Shown here piece after piece: positions 24,381 to 35,615 of a stretch of DNA of 64,000 nucleotides. A program made the translations under genes and the position numbers. The notes under the pieces are model-generated. The model was not told where the DNA came from. It ran no database searches and saw nothing but the letters and a program-made list of their open reading frames with translations. Positions within the stretch are counted from its first letter, which is position 1. Each line of letters starts with the position of its first letter. The DNA comes from Cytospora piceicola. Its lineage: Eukaryota > Ascomycota > Sordariomycetes > Diaporthales > Cytosporaceae. The stretch spans positions 186,001 to 250,000 of the forward strand of contig JALQBC010000038.1 of the NCBI GenBank assembly GCA_023375675.1. Reading direction: 5' to 3'.

Positions 24381-24851
24381 ATGCCTCGGTTTACCATCAC
24401 CGAGCCTCACCCCACCATCCGCACAAATACATACACCCAGGCCGGACGGGGCGGAGCAGGCAACATCTTCCGCGCGCCACTCACCACACCATCCGCCGGC
24501 GTGCCGACGCCCATCAACCCCATCTCGCCCGTGACCTCCAACACCACCGTGTCGTCGACCAGCTCCACCCGCTTCTACAGCGGCCGCGGCGGCGCCGGCA
24601 ACGCACACTTCGAGATCGAGAGGCCCACCATCGACTTCGAGGACGAGTTCTCCCGGGCCGACCTGCGCGAGCAGCTCGACTACGGCCACTACGTCGGCAG
24701 GGGCGGCGCCGGCAACTTCAGCAGCAGCGGCAAGAAGTCCAGGAAGGGCAGCGAGGCCTCAGTCGAGAGCAACGCCAGCACCGCCAGCGGCGTCAGCGTC
24801 AAGGCCGCCTTCAGGAATCTGGTCCACGGGATCATGCCGTCCAAGCACTAA
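24381..24851 (+). CDS. DUF3602 / Par32-like protein with three GRGGAGN repeats (156 aa)
   Basis: Single exon. The heptad GRGGAGN occurs three times: at residues ~23-29 (followed by IFR), ~70-76 (followed by AHF) and ~112-118 (followed by FSS), the hallmark of DUF3602. Between the repeats are Thr/Ser/Pro-rich linkers and one acidic stretch (IDFEDEFSRADLREQLDYGH). A C-terminal helix follows (VSVKAAFRNLVHGIM). Yeast Par32/Amu1 of this family is a TOR-dependent phosphoprotein that inhibits ammonium transporters when nitrogen is rich; a similar role here is inference. A long CA-rich leader precedes the ATG, which has a good context (GTCATCATGCC). Confidence 0.9.
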   Translation: MPRFTITEPHPTIRTNTYTQAGRGGAGNIFRAPLTTPSAGVPTPINPISPVTSNTTVSSTSSTRFYSGRGGAGNAHFEIERPTIDFEDEFSRADLREQLDYGHYVGRGGAGNFSSSGKKSRKGSEASVESNASTASGVSVKAAFRNLVHGIMPSKH

Positions 24852-27800
24852 GACGACACACCGGGGGCTTTGTTTGAAGACCCTCATGTGTCGGCGCGGC
24901 GCGGGCGTCACGACTCGAAGAAGCAAAGACGAGCGCCATGCCAGTCACATCTACTTGGCTGGCATGGTGCCTGCTTCAACAAACCAAACCTTTGCCCCGC
25001 TGCTATCATCATCAAGCGGTTGCATACCTAATCACCAATGATGCTTCTGGCATCTCCGACATTCGTTTTATCGGACTCTGGCGCATTTGAAAGAAGGGAA
25101 GGAAAACAAAAAGTTTAGTGCATTTTGGTTCGTTGGTTTTTTTTTATACAAACACCAACGAACGGGAAGACTTGGGGCCTCAGGGCAAACACGAAGCTCG
25201 AACAACGAGAAATGGGGTGCATCGATGGATCGGTTTTCTCCTTGTTACATCTCGGGAAATCTCGATCACGATCATCCAAAAACCCCCCTGGCTGGCATGA
25301 CTCCAGGGTGCGGGAAATATAAATCATTGCGGGCGTCTTGTTCTGGTGAATTCGCGGTTGAGAGAATCATATATACCCCCCCGGCGATTTTGAGAGTCTC
25401 TTCATTGAGAAGACGACGTGTTGATATTTTGTTGTATGTGCGTGGGTCAATCATTGAGTGCCACTGCCGCTATTTTTTCTTTTTTTCTTTTTTTCTTTTT
25501 TTTTCCTTTTGGGCTTTCGCGAGACACATCCAAGTATAGGCAACCAAAGGCCTTGTTCAATGTCATCAAGTCAGCTCAAACTCATCTTCTCCATGCTCCA
25601 TCCATGTGTGTGACGTTTTCAACAACCGCTCTGCCAGCCATTCAATTAGATCCTTGACTTGCCGTAGCTAGTCTACTTGGTGTCTAGATTTTCCCGTGTG
25701 CAATGCTGACGTACACCATCTAACCCAGTTTCAACGCCTTGACACTCAATAGCAACCTCCATGGATGCCTCTATAACTACCTAGGTATTGAGTGGTTCTC
25801 ATTCTTTTTTCTTTTTACCTGACTGTGCAAGTGCTTCTGTTACACGCAATGAAATGGTACCGTAATGCATTCAGCCATCTAATCAACTCATGTCAAGGCC
25901 AGCCACATGACACTATCCCATAAATATTTTTACACGTTACCAGGGGCTTGAAACCTCACCACACTTGTCCCCCCCCCCCTCTCCCCAACCACGGTAATAG
26001 TCGTTCTCCACCTCAACACGGGAGGCATTCGGAGGTCCCTCAGCATTGACAGTGGAATGCCCGCACGGGCCGCGTTGAAAGTGGGCGCATAATTCGGTAT
26101 ACGGTACGACAATTCCGGGGAAACCGGTCTCATGGGGCACATCTCCGGAGAGGGGGACACCCCGACTCTAATTGCCTCAAAAGAGAATGTCGCTCACATA
26201 ATAATATCCATCCATCAGCGTGACTGCGGTAATTTGTATAGCCCCCTAAGTGCACCCATTTGTCTACCTAGCCAAGGCACATTCTGAGAACGATATATCG
26301 TAAATCACACGTCCTCAGAGCACTGATGCCGGCGTGTCGGATACATGCCTGGGCAATGACATCCAAGGGTTGGAGAAGAATTTCAACAAGTCCTATGGCT
26401 GATTACTTTCGCATAGTGAGGCTCGGGTGTATCAATATAAAGGATGCCGGCGGCTGTGGGGTGGGCAACTGGCAAATTCTCATGATTATGAGACAGATAT
26501 ATAGGCTATTTAATCTCACATCGACGTCTCACGTTCACCAAGTACGCAACTTCTGGTTGGTGTACTCATACTTCCCTACTATCATACTACCCACCTACCT
26601 GTTTATAGAACCACGAAGGAGTTCTATCCGGTCAAGTAAAGTTATTGGCCGTAATATAAGCTGTGCAGTGAAATAAATCAAAACAAATTTGAGCTGGTCG
26701 TTTAATGCATCGCTCTATATGTTACATTTAAAAATGCAACAACTCAGCCGTTCACATATGTGAAACTCGACATCTTCTCCGCCAAGTATCCATGATGATG
26801 TCGCCTTTTTGTTATATAGCTCTTTTTTCGAACCCCAAACAAACTTCGTGCTGTCAATGAAATAAAGTATCGATTTTTTCATATTCCCGTAATTATGGTC
26901 ATATTAGTTATCTTATTGATACAAACGCACCCAAGTCAATACCAAGCACACCTGGCCAAATCCACTTGCCATAGTCCCATATTACCCATCTTTACCACCA
27001 TTCCAGGTTCCCAGCCCGTTCGCGCAAGACGTCTCCCCTCCCCGCCCAGTCGTGACATTGTACCCGGGAGGAGGATCATCCTGCCCTTGACCCCGAGCCA
27101 GCGCCCGAAGGCTCGGCCCCCGAGGGTCCGCACCGTGTCCCATGGCCCTGGTGGAGGGTGCTGCTGTTGTTGTTGCTATCCTCTGTCCTGTCGGCGTGCC
27201 TTGTGTGAAACTGGCTGTCCTGCGCGAGAGGATTGGTCCGATGTAAATCTTGGTAGACAATGATGACCACAGAGATCGCCATGCCGAATAGGGTCCAGGT
27301 GTGTGCGGACAGGCTTTCTTTCGATATCCCGGTTTCTTGGTTTCTGTTCATTTGTTTCTTTTTTTTGAATGTGAAGGGGTTTGCGCTGATTTTGGTTTTG
27401 AAAGTAAGTGGTTATGCTGATGCTAGACTCGGGAGTAGAATACTCGGGACTCTTGGCGAGTGAATCTTGAAGCCGAAGACGATGGGTAAAGTTTTTGGAT
27501 ACCGAGGAATATTGTATCATGGGTGAGAGACGGGGTTGACAACAATGGTGCATACTTAAGCCACAGTAGTTATCAAAAACATAGACCACGCCTGAAGGTG
27601 CTTATGACAGACGACTTCATTACAAAGCCCTTTCTATAAGGAAGGATTGCTGGATCACTGGTGTGTAGTACATTAGCTCTGTATATACACCCGCGCGCTG
27701 GTAGATACTTGAGCACCTTGCGTACCCGGTAGTTGAATAGATCCTGGATATGCACAGGTAGCATATGAAGCCGCGGCTGGGCTTCATGAGGATGGTGTAA

Positions 27801-28328
27801 AATAGAAGCAATTTAGTGAGAACCCATGAGGCCAACCAGTGTGAGGTCAAGACATACCCTAGGGTAGAGAAGGGGGACGGCAAGCACGGGCTTATAGTCA
27901 GCAGAACTGTGCAAACTTGCTAACTGAAAAGTCGTTTCCCCCTCGCAGAAGGACTTCCGGCAGCGGTTTTGCCTATCGAAACTTGTCGACCTTGTCACTT
28001 TTCCCAGACTACATTTTTTGACGAAGGCGACCTAAAACAACCAGAAAGCCAGCACGGTTACTAGGACTCGGCACTGATGCCTGGGAAAGATAACTCATAG
28101 TTGCCGAGTATCACTGGCCGCTATTACCGGTTTCATCGTCAACATGGGTATCATTTTCCATCTATGAGATCACAACTCCGGACACAGCAATGAGTTCTTC
28201 TAGTTGCGACACATCAACCCATCCCCTCTCGCTCTTGAACACACGCTCAACATGCAATTCCCGATCCTCCGCAATACCAACGCGGGCCTCGTAGAGTGTT
28301 TCCTACCTCCTGATACAGCTCATCGACC
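24852..28328. other. long intergenic region, no gene supported
   Basis: About 3.5 kb. It contains poly-T/CT runs (about 25470-25510), one TACCTAGGTA palindrome (25778-25787), and an AT-rich segment at about 26600-26930 that may be an old decayed repeat. The best coding candidate is a 91-codon minus-strand frame, 27351-27076, with one hydrophobic segment, but nothing supports it further. No RNA gene recognised. Confidence 0.55.
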
Positions 28329-29739
28329 TCACGTGAACTTGGTGTGGATTATGTCAGGGTTCTCGTGCCAGTCATCAATGCTGACCCACATCTGCAGAGG
28401 CTCTTTATCAGTCGCGGTACGTACGAATCGAATGAGCCACCCCCTAAGAGACCAGCTTACCTTTCTGAACGTGCTCAAGCCAGCCAGAATACTGCCACCA
28501 ATCCAGGTGGAATACTTCCTCTCAGGCGGCGCAAAGATCTTTATCCGCATGTCTTTGACAGCCAGCTTCTGAACCTCGGTGAGAAGACGGTCACCGAAGC
28601 CCTTTGTGAGCGTGCTGCCTCCAGACAGCACAATGTTAGAGTAAAGCGCCTTCCGCAGGTCAAGATCTGTCCTGCTGATGGAATCGACAACGATCTGGTG
28701 CACGCCGGGGTACTCGAGCCCGATGATCTCCGGGTCGAACAGAATCTCTGGTGCCCTGAACCGTTCTGCTCCGATCTGTCGCACACACACGGAGACGTCA
28801 GCTTGCGTCACTCCTCATACGGCTTGCCCTGCCCGGCGACCTGGTAGGAACCCATGTACGCACCTTCAGCTTGTTGCCGTCCGGCAACGTGTACTCGACC
28901 ACCTTGTTCTGGTCGAGCTTTATCTGCGCCCAGTCCTTCTCCTCCTTCCTGGGGTCGTGCGCGACGTACGTGACGGCCTCCTTGATGTGCCTCACGACCT
29001 CCTTCTCGGCGCTCGTGTGGAACACGTAGCCGCTCTTCCGCAGCAGGGTCTGCAGGTACTCGGTGATGTCCCGGCCCGCGACGTCGATGCGCTGGATGCT
29101 GTTGGTGATGGCGAAGCCCTCGTACACGGGGACGGCGTGGGACACGCCGTCGCCCGCGTCCAGCACGATGCCCGTCGTCCGGCCGGACGCGTACAGGGAC
29201 AGCACCGCCTGTATGGATGTGTACAGCGCCGGGACGTTGAACGTCTCGAAGAGGATCTGGGCGGCCGTGTCGCGGTTGCTCCGGGGGTTGAGCGGTGGCT
29301 CGGTCAGGAGTACGGGGTGCTAGACGGGGGAAGCTCAGGTTAGCTTCGGCCTCTGGAGCGCGGGGGTGATCCTTTTTCTCTTCTTCTTTTTTTCTTTCTG
29401 GTTGGCTGGCTGGTTGGCTGGCTGGCTGACCTCTTCACTTAGCGTCTTCAAGCCCTCGTCGTACACGTATCCCCATATCTTCTCCATGTCGTCCCAGTCC
29501 GTAACGATTCCGTGCTCAAGAGGGTACCGGATCTTCAGCAAGCCCCTCAGCTCCGTCGCCGCCTTCTGCCCGATGAACACCTCGCCCTCCAACGCGCCCG
29601 CCAGCACCCTGAGGTGCTTCGGCCGCCCCACGAACGAGGGGAAGTAGCATTTCGGCAGGTCGTCCCCGGCGAAGCCAGCTCGTATCGTGCCGGAGCCGTT
29701 GTCGAGTACTATGGGCGCGTTGTGCAGCGATTCCGCCAT
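28329..29739 (-). CDS. ARP1: actin-related protein Arp1 (centractin), dynactin filament subunit (380 aa)
   Basis: Four exons: 29739-29431, 29319-28864, 28775-28461, 28391-28329, all phase 0; introns of 111, 88 and 69 nt, the first with a GCTAAC branch site. Arp1 forms the short filament of dynactin, which links dynein to cargo and to nuclei. The actin fold is intact: [20 protein letters not shown] (phosphate 1 loop), [13 protein letters not shown] (phosphate 2), [15 protein letters not shown] (adenosine site), and the C-terminus [12 protein letters not shown]. The 380-residue length and the segments [18 protein letters not shown] and [17 protein letters not shown] are Arp1-type rather than conventional actin. 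Start chosen at MAESLHNAP, as in relatives; the frame continues upstream without an ATG. The orthologue in Neurospora is ro-4. Confidence 0.95.
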
Positions 29740-31918
29740 GTCTTCTTTGTTCTGTGAGCCCTCGGCTATGTCCTTGCTACCTACAACCCGTTGTCCAGCA
29801 AGCTCCAGCAAGCCGCATAGATAACCGTTCGTCCCTCTGCTGTGGTGCGCGTGGGGCTTATCTCAGCTCCGTCTCCCGTTCACCGCTGGGGGTAAAGTAC
29901 TTGTGCGATTCGGCTTGCAGCTAGCTATTAGATTCGGTTCGGTTCCTATCGGCCTGGGTGTCTGCTCATGACGGGGTTCTTTATAAGTGGACAAGGTTGT
30001 TGCGCGAGGGCTGTTGACACGGTTTGATTGGACGAATGTCGTGTTGCCGTAAGGGTCGCGATGTGCCTTGGGATTGATTGCTGCTGTTGCGGGCGTTTTC
30101 AATGGGCAGAACCGTCAATTGGAACTGGCACGAGCCACGACGCGGTCTGGCGGTTCAAACAACGTCGACCAAACAAGGATTGACAGGGATCGCAGTCGCT
30201 AGCGTGATTGGCTCGCGACTTCCCGCATAGGCCACCCCTGATCTACCGGTACACTACACAGTACACTAGAACGGCTGGGATGCAGTGTCAAAAATGAAGA
30301 GCTCCCCTGCGGTCTCTAATAATCTCAAATAACTACCTAGGTAAATAGGTAGGTAGTAGAGTTATCTTGAGTAGGTAAAGTCTAGATTCGCCCGACCCAA
30401 CTCTTCTGCGTGCCCTGTTGGACGGGATACTATATCGAGGGCGAATCACTCTGGCGACACTATTGGATGAAGCCAAGAGACCAGAAATATCAGCCTCCAG
30501 GGCTCATAAGACTTGCCATCTGTGACGGAAAATATTCGAAACCCAGGGGAATTACTGTGCTTGGGTAGGATACTGTATGCGTGCCCGCATTATAACTAGA
30601 TGCAGGGATTCGCTACTACCACTTACTTATGTAGCTGTCCGGCATATATCTGTACCCAATGCGCAGGATGGATGATACTATACGGAGACACATCACATTC
30701 CTTCGCAAGAAAAGCACATCTACGAGCATCATCTATTCGCGGCTGACTTCCTCTGCATAGATGATATATATATATATATATCAGAGAGGCGTAGTGGTCC
30801 AAAAGGTTTCGGTTTACTTTCCAGTTTATGCGGGGGATATGGCTGGCACGCAAAAGTTCCGGTGTTTTTTTGCGACGTATGCCTGTCATAAGTCTTATGA
30901 TCCCATTTGAGGACCTTTTGGGAGAATTTATGCGAGCCCCATATATGTAATGTTTGTTGCTCTGGCACGGCAATGCTCCAAGTTGCTACTGAAGGTTTTG
31001 TGGTGGCGTCTGCGTGCACCTTGTTGCGAAAATGGATATAGGTTTACTAAGATATACCTTCTACATAGTACGAAATTGAAGGTTACCTTCGGCCTCGAGA
31101 TGTAGCACACTGGGATAGCTGGGGGTGTTTTTAGAGCAGTTCAACCGAGTACGTGTTCTTGGACTAGAAATATATGTCTTTGCCAAGATGGGATAAATAT
31201 AGCTTGATTGTGGTTCTTCGTGGTGTGATTTGCGCCGTGGATACCCAATAGAGCTCGAAACTTGGCAAAGTAATGGCTGAGAAAGCAGAGCAGCGTCTCC
31301 GTTCTTGCTCCTTCGAAAGTTGAGGAGTACTTATAAGCACCAAGTCGGTCAAAAACCCAGGTGTAGCTTGCTTTGAATGGCCACTGTTGTATGTAATTAT
31401 GTAAATACATAGTACAGGCAAATATAGCTTTGTTGAGATATTTGCTTGCTCCTCCGCAAGGCCGGACTAGTGACGATTAGAATCGGAATCCGAGCTAGAC
31501 TCCAGGGTTATATGGCTCTTGTTGATTGACTTGATTTGCTTGCACATGTGCTGGATTGTGGATGCGATTGTAGGAAAATGTGACTGAAAGATGGGATATA
31601 TTATATTAGACGGTGCATATGTACTTAGGTACTTAAGTTTATAATTATCTCTCGTGTCCCTTCCTACTGTGTAGTATAACGTCACTTAGGAGAGTAGCAT
31701 ATCTGACATTGTTAAAAAGTTAAGAGAGAATGCCGAGGCCGAGACTGATTACCATGCACTGACACTGATTGGCCCAAGATCCCTGTCTGGGGTGCAGACG
31801 GGTCGGCTCCGCAGTCGGCGGCCCCATAACTTTTGCTCGGCTTCTTTGGGGACAACTTTTTTCGAGGACTCTCTCCCGAAGAGTCACTCTCAATACAACC
31901 CATGCCTCCTTGCCCAAT
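29740..31918. other. divergent intergenic region between ARP1 and ACO2
   Basis: About 2.2 kb between divergent starts. It contains a TACCTAGGTA palindrome at 30334-30343 with a neighbouring AGGTAGGTAG run, an (AT)n run at 30764-30781, and an AT-richer segment around 31380-31700. The last ~150 bases are GC-richer and remain open in frame with ACO2, but lack an earlier ATG. Confidence 0.6.
30764..30781. repeat. (AT)n microsatellite
   Basis: An 18-bp perfect AT dinucleotide run in intergenic DNA. Confidence 0.9.
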
Positions 31919-34445
31919 ATGAGGTCAATTGATGTCGCAAGGCGCTCAGGGGCGCTGCTGAGGGTGAGTACTGCGCGCGACATCCCAAAATCTGGCCAAA
32001 GCTTACAGTGTTTTCCTCAGGGATCCCTCCAGCAACAACAGCTTCTTCGATCCGCCCCGACGTCTCGCCGTCTCTCGACCGGTCCTGCCCTCGACCCGAC
32101 CTACCAGACCCTCCACACGAAATACTCAGAGGTCCGACGGGTCCTGGGCACCCAGAGGCTGACATTAGCCGAGAAGATCCTGTACAGTCACCTCAACAAT
32201 GTCGAGGAGAACCTCCTCACCGACACCAACAATGGCCGGGATATTCGAGGCAAGGTCAACCTGGCCCTCAAGCCCGACCGGGTGAACATGCAGGACGCTT
32301 CCGCACAGATGGCCCTGCTCCAGTTCATGACCTGCAACCTGCCCCAGACCGCGATCCCCGCGAGTATCCACTGTGACCATCTCATCGTGGGAGAGCAGGG
32401 CGCCGACAAGGATCTGTCTGCTGGCCTGAGCGCGAACAAGGAGGTCTTCGACTTCCTCGAATCCGCCGGAAGGAAATACGGAATCGACTTCTGGCCACCT
32501 GGAGCCGGTATCATCCACCAGACCGTGCTGGAGAACTATGCGAGGCCAGGTCTGATGATGCTGGGTACGGACAGTCACACCCCCAATGCTGGTGGTCTCT
32601 GCACCGTCGCCATTGGTGTTGGTGGTGCCGATGCCGTGGAGGCCCTCGTTGGTGCACCATGGGAACTCAAGGCCCCCAAGGTATTGGGCGTCCGCTTGAC
32701 GGGCAAGTTGAACGACTGGGTCTCACCCAAGGACGTGATCCTGCACCTGGCTGGCAAGCTGACAGTCAGAGGTGGCACTGGATTTATTATCGAGTACTCT
32801 GGTAAGCGCATCCCCCTCTTGTCAGTATTGTTTCGATCCCATCTCTAACATCTCCCTAGGCCCTGGTGTTGAGACTCTTTCTGCAACCGGCATGTCCACG
32901 ATATGCAACATGGGAGCCGAGGTCGGCGCAACGACCTCTCTGTTCCCTTACACAGAGGCTTCCGCCAGATACATGGCAGTTACCAGGAGAGCTGATCTGG
33001 CCAACGCCGCCAAGACCTTCCAGAACCTCGCTGTTCCCGGCTCCTCAGAAGATGCGTACTTCAGGTTCAGGGCCGACGAAGGTGCCGAATACGACCAGTT
33101 GATCGAGATCAACCTCTCCGAGCTCGAACCCCATATCAACGGACCCCACACGCCAGATCTGTCCACGCCCCTTTCTCAGTTCAAGGAGACGGTACAGGCG
33201 GAGAACTGGCCCGAGACTGTCTCTGCTGGTCTGATTGGAAGCTGCACGAACAGCTCCTACGAGGATATGACCAGGGTGGAGAGCATCGTGAAGGCTGCAG
33301 AAGCAGCTGGATTGAAGCCGGCTACTGACTTCTACGTTACTCCCGGCAGTGAGCAGATTAGGGCGACACTGGAGCGTGACGGTGTTCTGGAGACGTTCAC
33401 CGATGCAGGTGGCGTAGTACTGTCCAACGCATGCGGTCCTTGCATCGGACAGTGGAAGCGACGCGACGGTGTCGAGAAGGGCACCAGGAACGCCATCTTC
33501 ACCTCATACAACCGAAACTTCCGCGGCCGAAACGATGGAAACCTCGAAACCATGAACTTCCTGGCCTCCCCCGAAATCGTCACCGCCATGGCCTTCGCCG
33601 GCAGCACCACCTTCAACCCCATGACCGACTCCCTGACGACGCCAGACGGCAAGGAGTTCCGATTCCCGGCACCAAAGGGTCTCGAAGACCCCAAGACCCC
33701 CTTCGAGTTCGGCAACGAGACGTTCGGGGTCGCGTCGCAGCCCGCGGACCCGAGCGTCCAGATCGCCATCTCCCCGGACTCGCAGCGCCTCGCGCTCCTC
33801 GAGCCGTTCGGGCCGTTCCCCGACCACGACCTCTCGGGCCTCAAGGTCCTCGTCAAGGTCAAGGGCAAGTGCACGACCGACACCATCTCGGCCGCCGGGC
33901 CCTGGCTCAAGTACAAGGGCCACCTGCCCAACATCGCGACCAACACGCTCAACACGGCCGTCAACGCCGCCACGGGCGAGACCAACGCGGCCTACGACCT
34001 GGACGGCGGGCGGCACACGATCCCGGACCTGATGAAGAAGTGGAAGCACGAGGGGCGCGAGTGGCTCGTGGTGGCGGAGCACAACTACGGCGAGGGCTCG
34101 GCGCGCGAGCACGCGGCCCTGCAGCCGCGGTACCTGGGCGCGCGCATCATCGTGTGCAAGTCCTTCGCCCGCATCCACGAGACCAACCTCAAGAAGCAGG
34201 GCGTCGTGCCCCTGACGCTCGCCGACGAGGCCGACTACGACCGCATCGACGCCTGCGACGAGGTCGCCACCGTCGGCCTGTACGAGATGCTGAGGAACCA
34301 GGGCAGGGGCGACGTCAGCCTCCGGGTCACCAAGAGGGCCACGGGCGAGGAGTTCTCGGTCCCCGTCAGGCACGCCATCAGCAAGGACCAGGCTGGCTTC
34401 ATCCTGGCGGGCAGTGCGCTGAACCTGCTGTCCAAGGGGCTGTAA
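31919..34445 (+). CDS. ACO2: mitochondrial aconitase, Aco2 type (803 aa)
   Basis: Three exons: 31919-31963, 32021-32801, 32860-34445. Aconitase is a [4Fe-4S] hydro-lyase that converts citrate to isocitrate; yeast Aco2 is linked to the homocitrate step of lysine synthesis. Seen here: MMLGTDSHTPNAGG (aconitase signature 1, near residue 197), GLIGSCTNSSYEDM (cluster Cys near 404), CGPCIGQW (cluster Cys pair near 466-469), and a swivel domain with AEHNYGEGSAREHAA near 681. The Arg-rich N-terminus (RSIDVARRSGALLR, then LLRSAPTSRRLSTG) is a mitochondrial presequence. The segment ALLQFMTCNLPQTAIPASIH and the LTLAEKILYSHL start favour Aco2 over the main TCA aconitase Aco1; this assignment is from memory of the two groups. 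Intron 1 is 57 nt, phase 0 and stop-free. The last exon is markedly GC-rich from ~33700 on. Confidence 0.9.
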
Positions 34446-35615
34446 AGTAGGAGACCTGGGGGTTTTTTATTATCTATGCATCTGTGGGTTTAGGAAAACA
34501 AAACAAACAAGGATAAAGACATAGAACACAGAGAGTTGCATGTGTGGGTGTGTCTGTGTGGCTTGGATACCATGGAGGTTTTGCGTGCTTATTTTGTAAA
34601 CGTGTACATGACAAAAAAGGCAGGCGTATGTACTTGAAGATTATATGGGCGGCCTTCTTGATTTTGATTGAAAACATATCTCTCAGGCAATCTACTCAGC
34701 CGTGGCTTGTGATGTGTGGTCTTCCACCTTGTTGGTTACAAGAAGTATCTGGGCGCAGCTGTGGTGGGACCGCGAAGATCCTCTTAGACCACCTAGTCGC
34801 TTGGATGTATTGTTCGTAGTGGCGAGCTGTTCTGCCCACATACATTCAGCGGCGTAGCACTGGCCTTGATCCGTTTATATGGGCGTCTAGATAGCCCGGA
34901 AAAGTTTCATGCATCTCTTTACTCGTAGAGGCAAACCAATTCATTCCTTGTGTAGAGGTATGTCTGCCTGCCTATTCAAGGGCGTTGGCCAGACCTGGCG
35001 TTACAAGACGTCACCCCTCCGAAAGATCAAAAGACGGGGTCCTCAAACCTACTGACTAGTTCATACACATAAAAATGAAACATTTAGCAGATAGGCAATC
35101 CGGTCCAACTTGCAGTCTCAATCAAGGGTCTTCAATTGCCGGTGTTGCCGGTGTTGCCATGCGATTTGGACCCCCATGGATTCCGGCTAAGCAGCCTCGC
35201 GACTCGGATAGTCCTGCTGCGTATAAGCCGGTGGGGCCAAGGGTTCGGCGTGCGATAGCAATGAATAGTCGGCCCCGCTAGTAAGTCTCGTCACTAGAAA
35301 AATCAATAAGGGAATATATCATAGTCAAAGAATATACGGATTTACTAGTTTCCTGTGGGGCGGTTTTTTATGAAATAAATATACATGCAATATAGAGAAT
35401 GAACCATAGCAAAGCAAACGCTGCACGTACCGGAGCATGCCGGGCTTATGCTCCAATTCCTATTTACAGCCCCTTGAAGCTGCTCAACCCAAATGCAAAT
35501 GTTCCTCTTGGATACTCCTTGTTCCACCCAAGTGGTCAGAATTTTCCCAAGCTTAAGGTCATTCAAAGTTTGTTTTCCCTGTTTCGTAGTAGGTTCTGTA
35601 TGTCTCTTTATGAGT
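34446..35615. other. convergent intergenic region (3' flanks), nothing recognised
   Basis: This lies between the stops of ACO2 (+) and the PHD gene (-). Part of it (about 35280-35420) is AT-rich. Frames are short and without motif. It holds two 3' untranslated regions. Confidence 0.6.

Noticed and set aside
27076..27351. 91-codon minus-strand frame with one hydrophobic segment (TLFGMAISVVIIVYQDL)
   Set aside because: It starts with ATG, but has no leader, splice partner or recognisable relative; the tail is low complexity.
28344..29343. Long plus-strand frames opposite ARP1
   Set aside because: Antisense shadows of a well-conserved actin-related gene with high GC at third positions.
33431..34450. 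Arg/Gly/Pro-rich frames overlapping the ACO2 last exon on both strands
   Set aside because: Composition (RRRG repeats) is the expected shadow of a GC-rich codon-biased exon.
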